From Marichromatium gracile (GTDB lineage: Bacteria > Pseudomonadota > Gammaproteobacteria > Chromatiales > Chromatiaceae): 64,000 nucleotides of DNA. Each line of letters starts with the position of its first letter. Position 1 is the stretch's first letter. The DNA is taken from assembly GCF_004343155.1 (NCBI RefSeq), contig NZ_SMDC01000004.1:1-64000 (forward strand), read 5' to 3'. Shown here in pieces: positions 1 through 7,970 of this stretch. The notes under the pieces are model-generated. The model saw nothing but the letters and a program-made list of their open reading frames with translations. It was not told where the DNA came from and did not search any database. The position numbers and the translations under genes are program-made.

Positions 1-1313
1 TGGGCGCGCCAGTGCACTCGCGCCGGTTCGCCGTGACGACGGTTGTAGTCGCGATAGGCCGCGTAGATCGACTCGGCCGGAAGATCCGGATGGTAGTTGA
101 GGGTGAAGAGACGGCTGCTGTCGGCAGCGAAGAAGTCGGGGGACAGCGCCAGCGCACGCTCGCGCGCGGCGAGCGACGCGTCGATCTCACCCAGGTCCTG
201 GATCAGACAACCGAGGTTGTTCAGCGCCTCGGGGTAGTCGGGACGGATGGCGAGCGCGCGCTCGTAACAGGCACGGGCCTCGCTGATCCGATCGAGATCA
301 CGCAACACGTTGCCCAGATTGAGGCTGGCCTCGGCCAGATCGGGCGCGAGCACGAGTGCGCGTCGATAACAGTCGATCGCCTGCTGCGGCTTGCGCGCCA
401 GGTCGAGGACATTGCCCAGATTGCAATAGGCCCCGGCATAGTCCGGGCGCACGCGGGTCGCGGCGACATAGCTCTGCTGTGCCTCCTCGATCCGACCGAG
501 CGCGACGAGCACATTGCCCCGATTGTTGAGCGCCTCGGCATGGGCGGGGTCGAGCGCGAGGGCACGGTCGAGACTCGCCAGCGCGGACTCGAACAGACGC
601 GCATCGAGCTGGGCGCTGGCGAGATTGCTGTGGATGTCGGCGTTGTGGGGTTGCTGCACCAAGGCCCTGGCGAACCAGTCCATGGCCTGCTGCAAGCGCC
701 CCAGGGCACGACAAACGTTACCGGCATTGTTACAGACCTGGGGGAGTTCGGGAGCAAGCGCATGTGCGCGCACGTAACGCTCCAGCGCCTCATCGAAGCG
801 CCCTTGCTCGTGCAACACCAGCCCGAGGTTGTAGTGGGCGTCGGCATAGTGCGGAGCAATCGCCAGGGCGCGCCGATAGTGTGCAAGCGCCTCCTCGATC
901 CGACCGAGCCGGGCGAGCGAGGTGGCGATGCTGTTATGGATCTCGGGGTCGTCTCCGTCGAGTACGAGCGCCCGCTCGAGGGCCGTGCACGCCTCGGCAT
1001 GGCCCTGCCGACGCCCGAGGATGGTACCGAGCGCCTTCCAAGCAAAGGCATCATCGGCATAGCACGCGACTAGCGTCCGAGCCTCGGCCTCGGCGCCGGC
1101 CAGGTCGCCAGACTCAATCCGCACCGCGAGTGCAGCACGAGCAGCCCTTGGAACCTGAGTCTCACTCCTAAGCGGAACAAGCTCATGAAGCTCAGCGTTG
1201 GCTTCGACATGGCCCGGCTCGATCGCCAGCAATGCACGATAAAGCGCCTCGGCCACCTCGCGTCGGCCAGCGTCCCGATTCGCCCTCGCCTGCTCGAGCA
1301 GCTCCCTGCTCAT
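1..1313 (-). CDS. TPR protein, probable O-GlcNAc-transferase (SPINDLY/GT41) type, C-terminus outside window
   Basis: The frame opens at the ATG at 1311-1313, behind a purine-rich GGGGAGA about 7 bases upstream, and stays open for 437 codons to the window edge. It contains about ten tandem tetratricopeptide repeats with the usual pattern (NLGNVL, ALxxxPxxAEALNNLG) over roughly residues 70-400. The last visible residues (RLFTLNYHPDLPAESIYAAY) match the linker that joins TPRs to the GT41 catalytic domain in bacterial SPINDLY/OGT-like proteins, but the catalytic half would lie beyond base 1. It is the last visible gene of the glycan cluster, 26 bp after the CmcI-like gene. TPRs bind protein partners, so a role in glycosylating a protein or organising the glycan machinery is possible. 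The TPR fold is certain; the GT41 identity is inferred. Confidence 0.85.
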   Translation of the reverse strand, partial: MSRELLEQARANRDAGRREVAEALYRALLAIEPGHVEANAELHELVPLRSETQVPRAARAALAVRIESGDLAGAEAEARTLVACYADDAFAWKALGTILGRRQGHAEACTALERALVLDGDDPEIHNSIATSLARLGRIEEALAHYRRALAIAPHYADAHYNLGLVLHEQGRFDEALERYVRAHALAPELPQVCNNAGNVCRALGRLQQAMDWFARALVQQPHNADIHSNLASAQLDARLFESALASLDRALALDPAHAEALNNRGNVLVALGRIEEAQQSYVAATRVRPDYAGAYCNLGNVLDLARKPQQAIDCYRRALVLAPDLAEASLNLGNVLRDLDRISEARACYERALAIRPDYPEALNNLGCLIQDLGEIDASLAARERALALSPDFFAADSSRLFTLNYHPDLPAESIYAAYRDYNRRHGEPARVHWRA

Positions 1314-1339
1314 TGCTTGATCTCCCCTTCCCACACGAT

Positions 1340-2134
1340 TTAACAGCGGCGCAAATAACCTTCAGGAGACCCGGTCAACACCAGCTTGCGTTCGATCAGG
1401 GTATCAGCCTCGAAGGCCAGTGGCGCACCATCGGCGGCACTCCGCCCCTCCTCGTGCAGTCGGCGAAGATATTCGCGCGCGGCGGTCTTTGGATTGTTCC
1501 CCTTACCCCAAGGACGTTCACTAGACATCGCCCCGGGGGCGTCCTCGATCACGGTATCGCCAACCAGGCAGTAACTGCCGGGCGCAACCAGCGGCGCATA
1601 GGCTTCGAGCTCGGCGAGGACATGATCATGTGTATGGTTGCTATCGAGACAGACCAGCGGGCGTCGATAGTCACGCGCGAGCATATGCACCTGATCGATC
1701 ACCGCCGAATCGATGCTGGAGCCTTCGATCAGAGTGAGCTTTTTACTCAGCGGATGTTTCTCGAGCGAAAGCCGGTTATGGGCACGGATATCGACGTCGA
1801 TACCAATCACATGGCCACGCTCGATCTCCTCACAGGCCTCAAGGATGGCGAGCAACGAGGCGCTGTGCACCAGAGTGCCTCCCCAGGCAATCCCCGTCTC
1901 GATGATCAGATCCGGTTTGACCTCCCAGATGATCTCCTGCATTGCCTGTAGATCCTGGGGAATCTGGATGATCGGCACACCGAGCCAGAAAAAGTTGTAA
2001 ACATAATTGGCGCGACCGACCCCGATCTCCTCGAAGAAGCTGCGCGATGCCCGTTGCAGCGCCTCGTTGCGCGGATACTCGGCGACCCGCTCACGGATCT
2101 CCTGCTTGAACTGATCGAGTGGATGCATGGTCAT
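1340..2134 (-). CDS. CmcI-like / cephalosporin hydroxylase family protein (probable sugar O-methyltransferase)
   Basis: This 264-residue protein belongs to the family named after cephalosporin hydroxylase CmcI, whose members include rhamnosyl O-methyltransferases. A SAM-binding Rossmann core is visible: DLIIETGIAWGGTLVHSA (about 74-91) as motif I, the acidic strand GHVIGIDVDI, and a metal-type site around VCLDSNHTHDHV. The length is usual for the family. It lies 10 bp downstream of an FkbM methyltransferase gene in the same direction and is followed by the TPR gene, so it is probably co-transcribed. The context suggests O-methylation of a sugar in the surface glycan. The substrate cannot be deduced, and the family name hydroxylase should not be read as a function here. 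An in-frame ATG two codons inside is an alternative start. Confidence 0.85.
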   Translation of the reverse strand: MTMHPLDQFKQEIRERVAEYPRNEALQRASRSFFEEIGVGRANYVYNFFWLGVPIIQIPQDLQAMQEIIWEVKPDLIIETGIAWGGTLVHSASLLAILEACEEIERGHVIGIDVDIRAHNRLSLEKHPLSKKLTLIEGSSIDSAVIDQVHMLARDYRRPLVCLDSNHTHDHVLAELEAYAPLVAPGSYCLVGDTVIEDAPGAMSSERPWGKGNNPKTAAREYLRRLHEEGRSAADGAPLAFEADTLIERKLVLTGSPEGYLRRC

Positions 2135-2144
2135 GGATCAATGC

Positions 2145-3251
2145 TCAGGGATTGCAGTAGAGAACGAAATCGCCGAACAGCGGGGCGTGCTGGCGCAGCC
2201 TTAAACGATAATCCGGCACCAGTGCGCGGACCGCCTCGGGGATGGTGAAGAGATCGCTCGGATAGTGGTAGACACAGAGCGCGAGCTTGGGGCGATGCCG
2301 CCGGATGGTCTCGCGCGCGCCCTCGAGCAGCGCCAGCTCCATGCCCTCGACATCGGCCTTGATGAAGGTTGCCGGACGGCCATCGAGAAACGCATCGAGG
2401 CTAATGACCTCGGCGCGTGGCGCTTGGTCATCGAGCACGGCCTGGTCGTCATCGGCGACCAGACCATGACGCAGCGGCGCGTCGGCAACGAATGAGCAGC
2501 TCATGGTCTGCGATGACGCGCCCAGCCCGGCACGCACCAGCTCCAGGGAAGCCGGCTCGAAGGCCCACTCCTCGGCTAGGCGCACGGCCCGTTTCTCGAG
2601 CGCAGCGAACTGACGCTCCCCCGGCTCGAAGGCATAGATGCGCCCAAAGGTACCAAGGTTTTCCCAGATAAAACGCTCGATGGTGTCGCCGACAAAGGCC
2701 CCGGCATCGACAAAGGTATCTTCGAAGTTGCCACTGAACTCGGGCAACGCGAAGTACATATCCTTCTCCATCACCGCCAGACAACTCTCACGCGACCCCG
2801 TAAGCATGGCGATCATTAGGGCATTGAAGACCTCGACTGAGCGCGCATCGTCAAGATATTCGTCACGCACCCGTAGCAGCCGCTCACGGTGCCTGCAGAC
2901 GAAGTAGCCATCGAAGGCGCACAACGGCAAACCACGCGAGGCAAGCCCCTTGCTCACGGCGGAAACCGCGTGACGGGCAGTAATCAGCACTGCGCCGACA
3001 TCATCCAGCATCGGGTCGGCGGGGGCGATAATCGGCACACCGCGCAGGCGGCGCCCGATCTTTTCCGGATCGCGATCGACGAACAGGCGCACCTCCACCC
3101 CCTGATCTCGCAGATGGTTGCACGCCCAGGCACCGAGGAAACCAGCGCCATAGAGTGCCACACCATGCTCGGCAATCGCGGCATCGATCTCGCTCACCAG
3201 GGGCGACAGCGTCTCGATATGCCGATCGACGGCCTCGTTGTCCCAGCGCAT
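2145..3251 (-). CDS. FkbM family methyltransferase with N-terminal Rossmann-like domain
   Basis: The 368-residue protein has two parts. Residues 31-40 (VALYGAGFLG) begin a Rossmann-like nucleotide-binding domain that runs to about 115, with an acidic residue ending the second strand (LFVDRDPEKIG). The C-terminal FkbM methyltransferase domain starts with FVDAGAFVGDT (180-190) and carries the family signature IKADVEGMELALLEGA. FkbM-type enzymes are usually O-methyltransferases, and many lie in polysaccharide clusters. A good Shine-Dalgarno AGGAG sits 9 bases before the ATG. The same two-part layout occurs in the paralogue at 5530-6708. It probably methylates a glycan residue; the acceptor is unknown. 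Confidence 0.87.
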   Translation of the reverse strand: MRWDNEAVDRHIETLSPLVSEIDAAIAEHGVALYGAGFLGAWACNHLRDQGVEVRLFVDRDPEKIGRRLRGVPIIAPADPMLDDVGAVLITARHAVSAVSKGLASRGLPLCAFDGYFVCRHRERLLRVRDEYLDDARSVEVFNALMIAMLTGSRESCLAVMEKDMYFALPEFSGNFEDTFVDAGAFVGDTIERFIWENLGTFGRIYAFEPGERQFAALEKRAVRLAEEWAFEPASLELVRAGLGASSQTMSCSFVADAPLRHGLVADDDQAVLDDQAPRAEVISLDAFLDGRPATFIKADVEGMELALLEGARETIRRHRPKLALCVYHYPSDLFTIPEAVRALVPDYRLRLRQHAPLFGDFVLYCNP

Positions 3252-3293
3252 CGGGTTTTGCTCCTCATCAAGCAGTAGTCAATCAGGGGGGGA

Positions 3294-4496
3294 CTATTCG
3301 CACTCGATACTAGCCGGGGTGGCGACATCCATCATGGGTGTATCTACCGCCCCCAGCTCGAAGATCTGCTCCGGTCGCCAGCCCAGGGCGACGGCGGCAC
3401 GCCGGATCTCGACGGCATAGAGATAAGGCGCAATCACCAGCGCCCCACGCGGAGCGAGCAACTCTGGCGCATAAACCACGCGCCCCCGGTAACCCTGACG
3501 TTGTTTCAATGGGTTGGCATCGCAGAGACGGTCGACATCAGTATCGAGCCGTGGCAGCAGACTCAGCAGCTCGGCCGAGCACCCCCAAAAGGTCAGCCCA
3601 CCATGGCGCGCGCGCAAAGCAGCAACCCACTCAGCCTGGCACTCCAGCGCACGCGCCGATGCCTGTAGGTAATCGACACATCCGACACATCGTCCCGGTT
3701 TCACTGCATCCTCACCGGCTTCGGCTTTGCGCGCGGCAAGCAGCAGCGAGGCATAACGAAACTCCGGAGTCGGCAATACCCCACGCTCAAGATGTTCGAC
3801 ATGCAATCCGTGGCGCGCCAGCGCAAGCGTTAACGCGCAGGGAGTGATATGCTGCACATGCTCACGGATCGCCAGCCAATAGGCGGGGCCAATCGGTGTT
3901 TCAGCATAGCGCTCGGCATCAGGCACCTCGATCACCAACAGCCCACCTGGCTGCAACACCCTCGCCAGCTCCTCTAGGGTCGAATCAAGCACGCGCAGAT
4001 GTTCGAGCACATGGAAGCAAGTCAGCAGAGACTGTGAGTCGTTGGCCAACGGCAGCACAGCTGAAGTGGCGGCGGCAAACATCACCGCCTCGGCGCGGGC
4101 CTCAGGATCACCAGGCGCGATATCGATGCCCAGGACCCGTACGCCAGGATGCGAGCGTCTCGCCAGACGCAGAAAGCCGCCGCGTCCACAGCCGATATCA
4201 GTGACTTCGGTAAATCCCGGCCTGAGCTTGGCGATGAAATCGAGGTAGCGTCGCGCCTTGGCGATATTCTCCGGGCGATCGACCGCAAAGTGGGCGCTGG
4301 TGTGATAGGCACACTCTTCGTGATAAAAGCGCGCCAGCCGCGCATCATCGATATTGGCGACATACACCAACCCACATTGCGTACAATGGCGAAAAGCGGC
4401 GACATAGTTAAATACCGACTCGCCAAGACCTCCGAAGGGCCAATCAGCGAGTGCCACGGTATCGGCACGACAGGCAGGACAGCAGCGCTCACTCAT
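3294..4496 (-). CDS. class I SAM-dependent methyltransferase with N-terminal zinc-finger-like cysteines
   Basis: The 400-residue protein starts with a four-Cys knuckle (C6xxC9 and C38xxC41), followed by a class I methyltransferase domain: VTDIGCGRGGFLRLA at 98-112, the acidic loop LGIDIAP, and the post-motif LQPGGLLVIEVPD. The last 100 residues form a small Rossmann-like domain (LTFWGCSAELL, LCDANPLKQRQGY). The layout resembles the sugar C-methyltransferase at 9912-11141, but motif details differ and the HEHYSYLS active-site segment of that enzyme is replaced by REHVQHITP. It overlaps the upstream radical SAM gene by an ATGA junction, so translation is probably coupled. Methylation of a nucleotide sugar or glycan is likely; C- versus O-methylation is undecided. 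Confidence 0.85.
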   Translation of the reverse strand: MSERCCPACRADTVALADWPFGGLGESVFNYVAAFRHCTQCGLVYVANIDDARLARFYHEECAYHTSAHFAVDRPENIAKARRYLDFIAKLRPGFTEVTDIGCGRGGFLRLARRSHPGVRVLGIDIAPGDPEARAEAVMFAAATSAVLPLANDSQSLLTCFHVLEHLRVLDSTLEELARVLQPGGLLVIEVPDAERYAETPIGPAYWLAIREHVQHITPCALTLALARHGLHVEHLERGVLPTPEFRYASLLLAARKAEAGEDAVKPGRCVGCVDYLQASARALECQAEWVAALRARHGGLTFWGCSAELLSLLPRLDTDVDRLCDANPLKQRQGYRGRVVYAPELLAPRGALVIAPYLYAVEIRRAAVALGWRPEQIFELGAVDTPMMDVATPASIECE

Positions 4497-5533
4497 GCTC
4501 CGCTCTCCACCTTTTCGGGCAAACTGAGACGCTCAAGCAGCTGGTCGCGATAGGGGTCGATATTATCGATCTGGGCATACTGCAGATGACCACAGTCGCG
4601 GCAGGTCGAATTGTCGCAGCGGCGACCCGAGAGGTGCTGAAGGCGCAGCGCACGCAGTGACTCGGCATTCCAGATCTCGCGTAGCGACTGAGTGCGCAGG
4701 TCGCCGATCAGCTGCTGCTGCCCCCAATCCGGACAGCAGGCGCTGACCGTACCGTCGGCATTGATCGCCATAGCGTAGAAGATATAGGCGCAGACATCCT
4801 TGGACTCGAGCTGCTGCTGGTACTGACCGCGCTCACGGTTGAGCGCCACCCCCGCGCGTGACTCCAAATCGAAACCGGGCCAGATCGGCGCCAAGCCCTC
4901 GACGAAGATCCGGTCACAATGATCCCCGAAAGTGTCGAAGAAGCGCTGCTGATCCTCAGCACTCAGATAGTCGCCGGGAATCTTGATGGTTACCTCGCAG
5001 TCGCCACGATGGCGATAGAACCAGGCGATCTGCTTGACCAGCCCGTCGAAGTCGATCTCGACCTTGGCGTGAGTTCGATATTGTGCCGCGCTCATGCCCT
5101 CGAGCGAAATATTGATACGATCGAGGCCAGCCTCGACGAGGGCCTCCCCTCGCGCAGGAGTCAGCAGCGCGGCATTGGTGGCAAGGTCGACATGTGCAAC
5201 CCGACCACTATCTTTGGCCAACCGAATCATCCGTGGCAGCGACTTGTTGAGCAGCGGCTCGCCGATCTTGTTCAACCGTAGCGCCCGAATCGGCTCGGGA
5301 AAGTCGGCGAGATCCGCGACCAGTTTCTCGAACACCGCCAAGGGCATGATGCTGCGCCTATAGGCCTCGGGATCGCGCGTCAGGTCACGGTGCCCGGTCG
5401 GGCAAAAATTGCAGCGGAAATTACAAGCGCTCGACGGATCGGCATAGAGCAGAAAGGGGGTCGCCAGCGGAATGACCTCCTGCAAGGCGACACGCTGGGC
5501 GCGATCGAGCTTGGAGGCGAGCTTGGCTTTCAT
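4493..5533 (-). CDS. radical SAM/SPASM domain protein (glycan-cluster paralogue 1)
   Basis: This 346-residue protein has the radical SAM cluster motif CxxxCxxC at C37, C41 and C44 (CNFRCNFC), the GEPLLNK segment that supports SAM binding, and a C-terminal SPASM-type region with further cysteines (CAYIFYAMAINADG, SACCPDWG, CRDCG). It should use a 4Fe-4S cluster to make a 5'-deoxyadenosyl radical, with auxiliary clusters in the C-terminal part. It is collinear with the protein encoded at 7967-8998 over its whole length. It overlaps its downstream methyltransferase (ATGA) and its upstream FkbM gene. No peptide precursor gene is visible nearby, so a sugar substrate fits the context better than RiPP maturation. 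The reaction is unknown. Confidence 0.88.
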   Translation of the reverse strand: MKAKLASKLDRAQRVALQEVIPLATPFLLYADPSSACNFRCNFCPTGHRDLTRDPEAYRRSIMPLAVFEKLVADLADFPEPIRALRLNKIGEPLLNKSLPRMIRLAKDSGRVAHVDLATNAALLTPARGEALVEAGLDRINISLEGMSAAQYRTHAKVEIDFDGLVKQIAWFYRHRGDCEVTIKIPGDYLSAEDQQRFFDTFGDHCDRIFVEGLAPIWPGFDLESRAGVALNRERGQYQQQLESKDVCAYIFYAMAINADGTVSACCPDWGQQQLIGDLRTQSLREIWNAESLRALRLQHLSGRRCDNSTCRDCGHLQYAQIDNIDPYRDQLLERLSLPEKVESGA

Positions 5534-6708
5534 GGTGTGCTCCGATCCTGTTTGGCCACGTCACGCTCGCGCGGCAGTGCATAGATCACCGCCCCGGTCC
5601 CGCACCAGGCGTGGAGCCGGAACAGCAGTCGGTAGTCATCGAGCCGGGTGGCCAGCCAGTCGGTCATGCGCCACAGCCCGAGGGCGTTGTGATAGCAGGT
5701 CGCGGCAATGATCGGACGGTGCCGGCGCAGGGTCTCGAGCCCGCCCTCGAGCACCTCTAGCTCGGCGCCCTCGAGATGGAGCTTGAGCAGGCTCGGCGCG
5801 AGCCCCAACCGATCGAGCGTGGTCTGCTCGCGCGCAGCGCCGCCGGGGGCGCGTTGCGAAGCATAACCGAGTCCGGCGCGAAACCGCGTCGGGCCGGGGT
5901 GCGCGCCGAGCACCGCATCGATCAGCCGCACCCGCGCGCGCAGCGCCGTGGGGAGCGCCGCGCGCCAGACATCGAGCCGGACCAGGTGATCGGGATCGGG
6001 CTCGACCGCGTCGATCCGCTCGACCTTGCCCCCGAGGAGCGCGAGCAGACGCTCGCAGACCTCGCCGTGATGGGCGCCGAGGTCGACCAGGCGCTCGCCG
6101 GGACCGAGCCGCTCGCACACCTCGGGGATAAAATAGCGATCGTCGACCGTCACCGGGGCGTCGTCGAAGACCCATTCCTCGCGCCGTCGATGCCAAGCGA
6201 TGAACTGCAGATGATGGGCGCGCGAACGATCGTCGGCCCAACGCGTGAGCACCCGCCGCATTCCCACGCGATCGCGTTCGGTCAGATCAGTGGCAAACCA
6301 GCCGTTGCCGAGCGGATGACGGTCGCGATAGGCCTCGGTGATGTCGTAGAAGGGCACGCAATCGGCCCAACCCTCGGCGCACAACCGCTCGGCGAGCGGC
6401 GCATAGGGATGGGTGGCGATACAGACGGCGAGCAGCGAAGTGGCACGCTGCTCGGGCGAGACCTCGTCCGGCGCGAACAGCGCGACACCCCGCCAGACAG
6501 GATCGGCGCGATGCCGCGCGGCGGCGACATCGACCACCCCGAGCAGCGGGATACCCAGGGTGGCGAAATACGCGCGCGCCATCCGCCCGAGGTTGCCGGC
6601 ACCATAGAGCAACAAGGGCCGATCGACCGTGCGCGGCTCGCCCACCGGCGGGCGCGCGCAGAGCTCATCGAGCAGCGCCTCCGCCCGGGCACGATCCGGC
6701 ACCCTCAT
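5530..6708 (-). CDS. FkbM family methyltransferase with N-terminal Rossmann-like domain (paralogue 2)
   Basis: I chose the ATG at 6706-6708 because it overlaps the stop of the glycosyltransferase gene (ATGA), whereas the upstream extension is out-of-frame glycosyltransferase sequence. The 392-residue product has LLLYGAGNLGRMA (33-45) opening a Rossmann-like domain, then an FkbM domain: LVDLGAHHGEV (207-217), IDAVEPDPDH, and the family segment LKLHLEGAELEVLEGG. In the FkbM signature, KxDVEGxE reads KLHLEGAE here, so the usual Asp is His or Leu. That could affect metal or substrate binding. It is the third gene of the unit radical SAM, glycosyltransferase, FkbM. Function by family: O-methylation of a glycan. 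Confidence 0.86.
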   Translation of the reverse strand: MRVPDRARAEALLDELCARPPVGEPRTVDRPLLLYGAGNLGRMARAYFATLGIPLLGVVDVAAARHRADPVWRGVALFAPDEVSPEQRATSLLAVCIATHPYAPLAERLCAEGWADCVPFYDITEAYRDRHPLGNGWFATDLTERDRVGMRRVLTRWADDRSRAHHLQFIAWHRRREEWVFDDAPVTVDDRYFIPEVCERLGPGERLVDLGAHHGEVCERLLALLGGKVERIDAVEPDPDHLVRLDVWRAALPTALRARVRLIDAVLGAHPGPTRFRAGLGYASQRAPGGAAREQTTLDRLGLAPSLLKLHLEGAELEVLEGGLETLRRHRPIIAATCYHNALGLWRMTDWLATRLDDYRLLFRLHAWCGTGAVIYALPRERDVAKQDRSTP

Positions 6709-7970
6709 CGCCGCGTCTCCAGCGCACCGGCCCAGCGGGCCAGCAGCGAGTCGTCGGGGAAATAATCGCGGAAGTGCAACAGGCTGCCCTTGGTCGGCTC
6801 GAACAGCGCCGGGGCGAGCGGACCGGGGCGGATCGTGCCGTCGGCGAGAAAGGGCGCGCCGGGCGGCTGGCAAGCCATGAACCAGTGCGCCGGGGCACGA
6901 CCGAAGCGCGCGGCGAAGTCGATCTCGCGCCGCGGCTCGGCCATCAGCAAGGCATAGTACTCGCGCATGCACTCACGCATCCGCGCCCCGGTAAAGCGTG
7001 TGCGCGCCGCCACGCTGGCGGCCTGACCGAGCGCGGCACGACGCGCCGGATCGGCCGCCAGCTCATCGATCGCGGCGACCAGCGCCGCACCGTCGGCGGC
7101 CACCAGCCCGGTGACGCCGTGCTCGACCAGGACGCGCTCGGCGGGGTGATCGATCACCACCGGCGTGAGCCCCAGGGCCATGGCTTCGACCAGGGCGTTC
7201 TCGGCGGTGCCGTAGTGCTCGGGGTGGAGCGGGTAGATCAAGGTGTTGAAGTCGGCCAAGGCGCCGGGCACGTCCTCGGTGAAGCCCTCGAGCACCAGCA
7301 GCTCGGGCCGTCCCAGCGCGCGGGCGCGTGCCAGCAGCGGCGCGCCGGCCTCGGGGTCGCCGAACAGGTGGACGCGGAAACCGGGCAGCGCCACCGCCGC
7401 CATCAGCTCAACGAACTCGGGGTGCAGCTTGCTCGGGTTGAGGCTGCCGAGATAGGCCGCGCGCAGCGGCGCCTCGGCATCGATGCGCGGCGCCGGCAGG
7501 TCCTCGACCCCGGCGGCGCTCGAGCACACCCCGAGACGCACCCGCTCCTCGCCCGAGAGGCTGGCGATCTCGGCGATGTCGAAGGAACAGGCCGAGGTGA
7601 ACACCGTGCGCCCGGCCGCGCGCAGCAGCCCGAGCGGGATGCGTGGGGCGTGCAGCCCGGAGACGTGCGACCAGACCAGCAGGCGCAGCGGCGGCAGCGG
7701 TGCGGGACAGAGCGCGGCGAACAGCGCCGGGTGGTTCCACCACTCGAGCTGCACCAGGTCAGCGGCATCGATGCGGGCGCGCAGCTCGGCATGGCTCGGC
7801 GTGCAGTCCACCCGCACCCCGTGTGCGCGCACCCGATCGAGCGCGCGCGGCTTGCGCGGCGCCTCCAGACAGAGGACCTCGTGCTCGACCCCGGGGGTGG
7901 GCGCGGTCAGACAGGCGAGAGCCCGCCCCACCCCACCGCCGAGATGTGCGCTGAGGTGCAGGACCCTCAT
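6705..7970 (-). CDS. glycosyltransferase, GT4-like (GT-B fold)
   Basis: The start at 7968-7970 overlaps the stop of the radical SAM gene by ATGA. The 421-residue product begins MRVLHLSAHLGGGVGRALA, with the glycine-rich N-terminal loop of GT-B enzymes. The C-terminal half has LRAAYLGSLNPSK, VLEGFTEDVPGALADFNTLIYP, and the donor-binding segment YGTAENALVEAMALGLTPVV, which corresponds to the E-x7-E region of GT4 enzymes. After the catalytic region there is an extra tail of about 80 residues rich in Pro and Trp with no recognised domain. It probably transfers a nucleotide-activated sugar to the growing glycan at the cytoplasmic membrane. Donor and acceptor are unknown; the CDP-sugar built by the adjacent genes is an obvious candidate. 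Confidence 0.85.
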   Translation of the reverse strand: MRVLHLSAHLGGGVGRALACLTAPTPGVEHEVLCLEAPRKPRALDRVRAHGVRVDCTPSHAELRARIDAADLVQLEWWNHPALFAALCPAPLPPLRLLVWSHVSGLHAPRIPLGLLRAAGRTVFTSACSFDIAEIASLSGEERVRLGVCSSAAGVEDLPAPRIDAEAPLRAAYLGSLNPSKLHPEFVELMAAVALPGFRVHLFGDPEAGAPLLARARALGRPELLVLEGFTEDVPGALADFNTLIYPLHPEHYGTAENALVEAMALGLTPVVIDHPAERVLVEHGVTGLVAADGAALVAAIDELAADPARRAALGQAASVAARTRFTGARMRECMREYYALLMAEPRREIDFAARFGRAPAHWFMACQPPGAPFLADGTIRPGPLAPALFEPTKGSLLHFRDYFPDDSLLARWAGALETRR

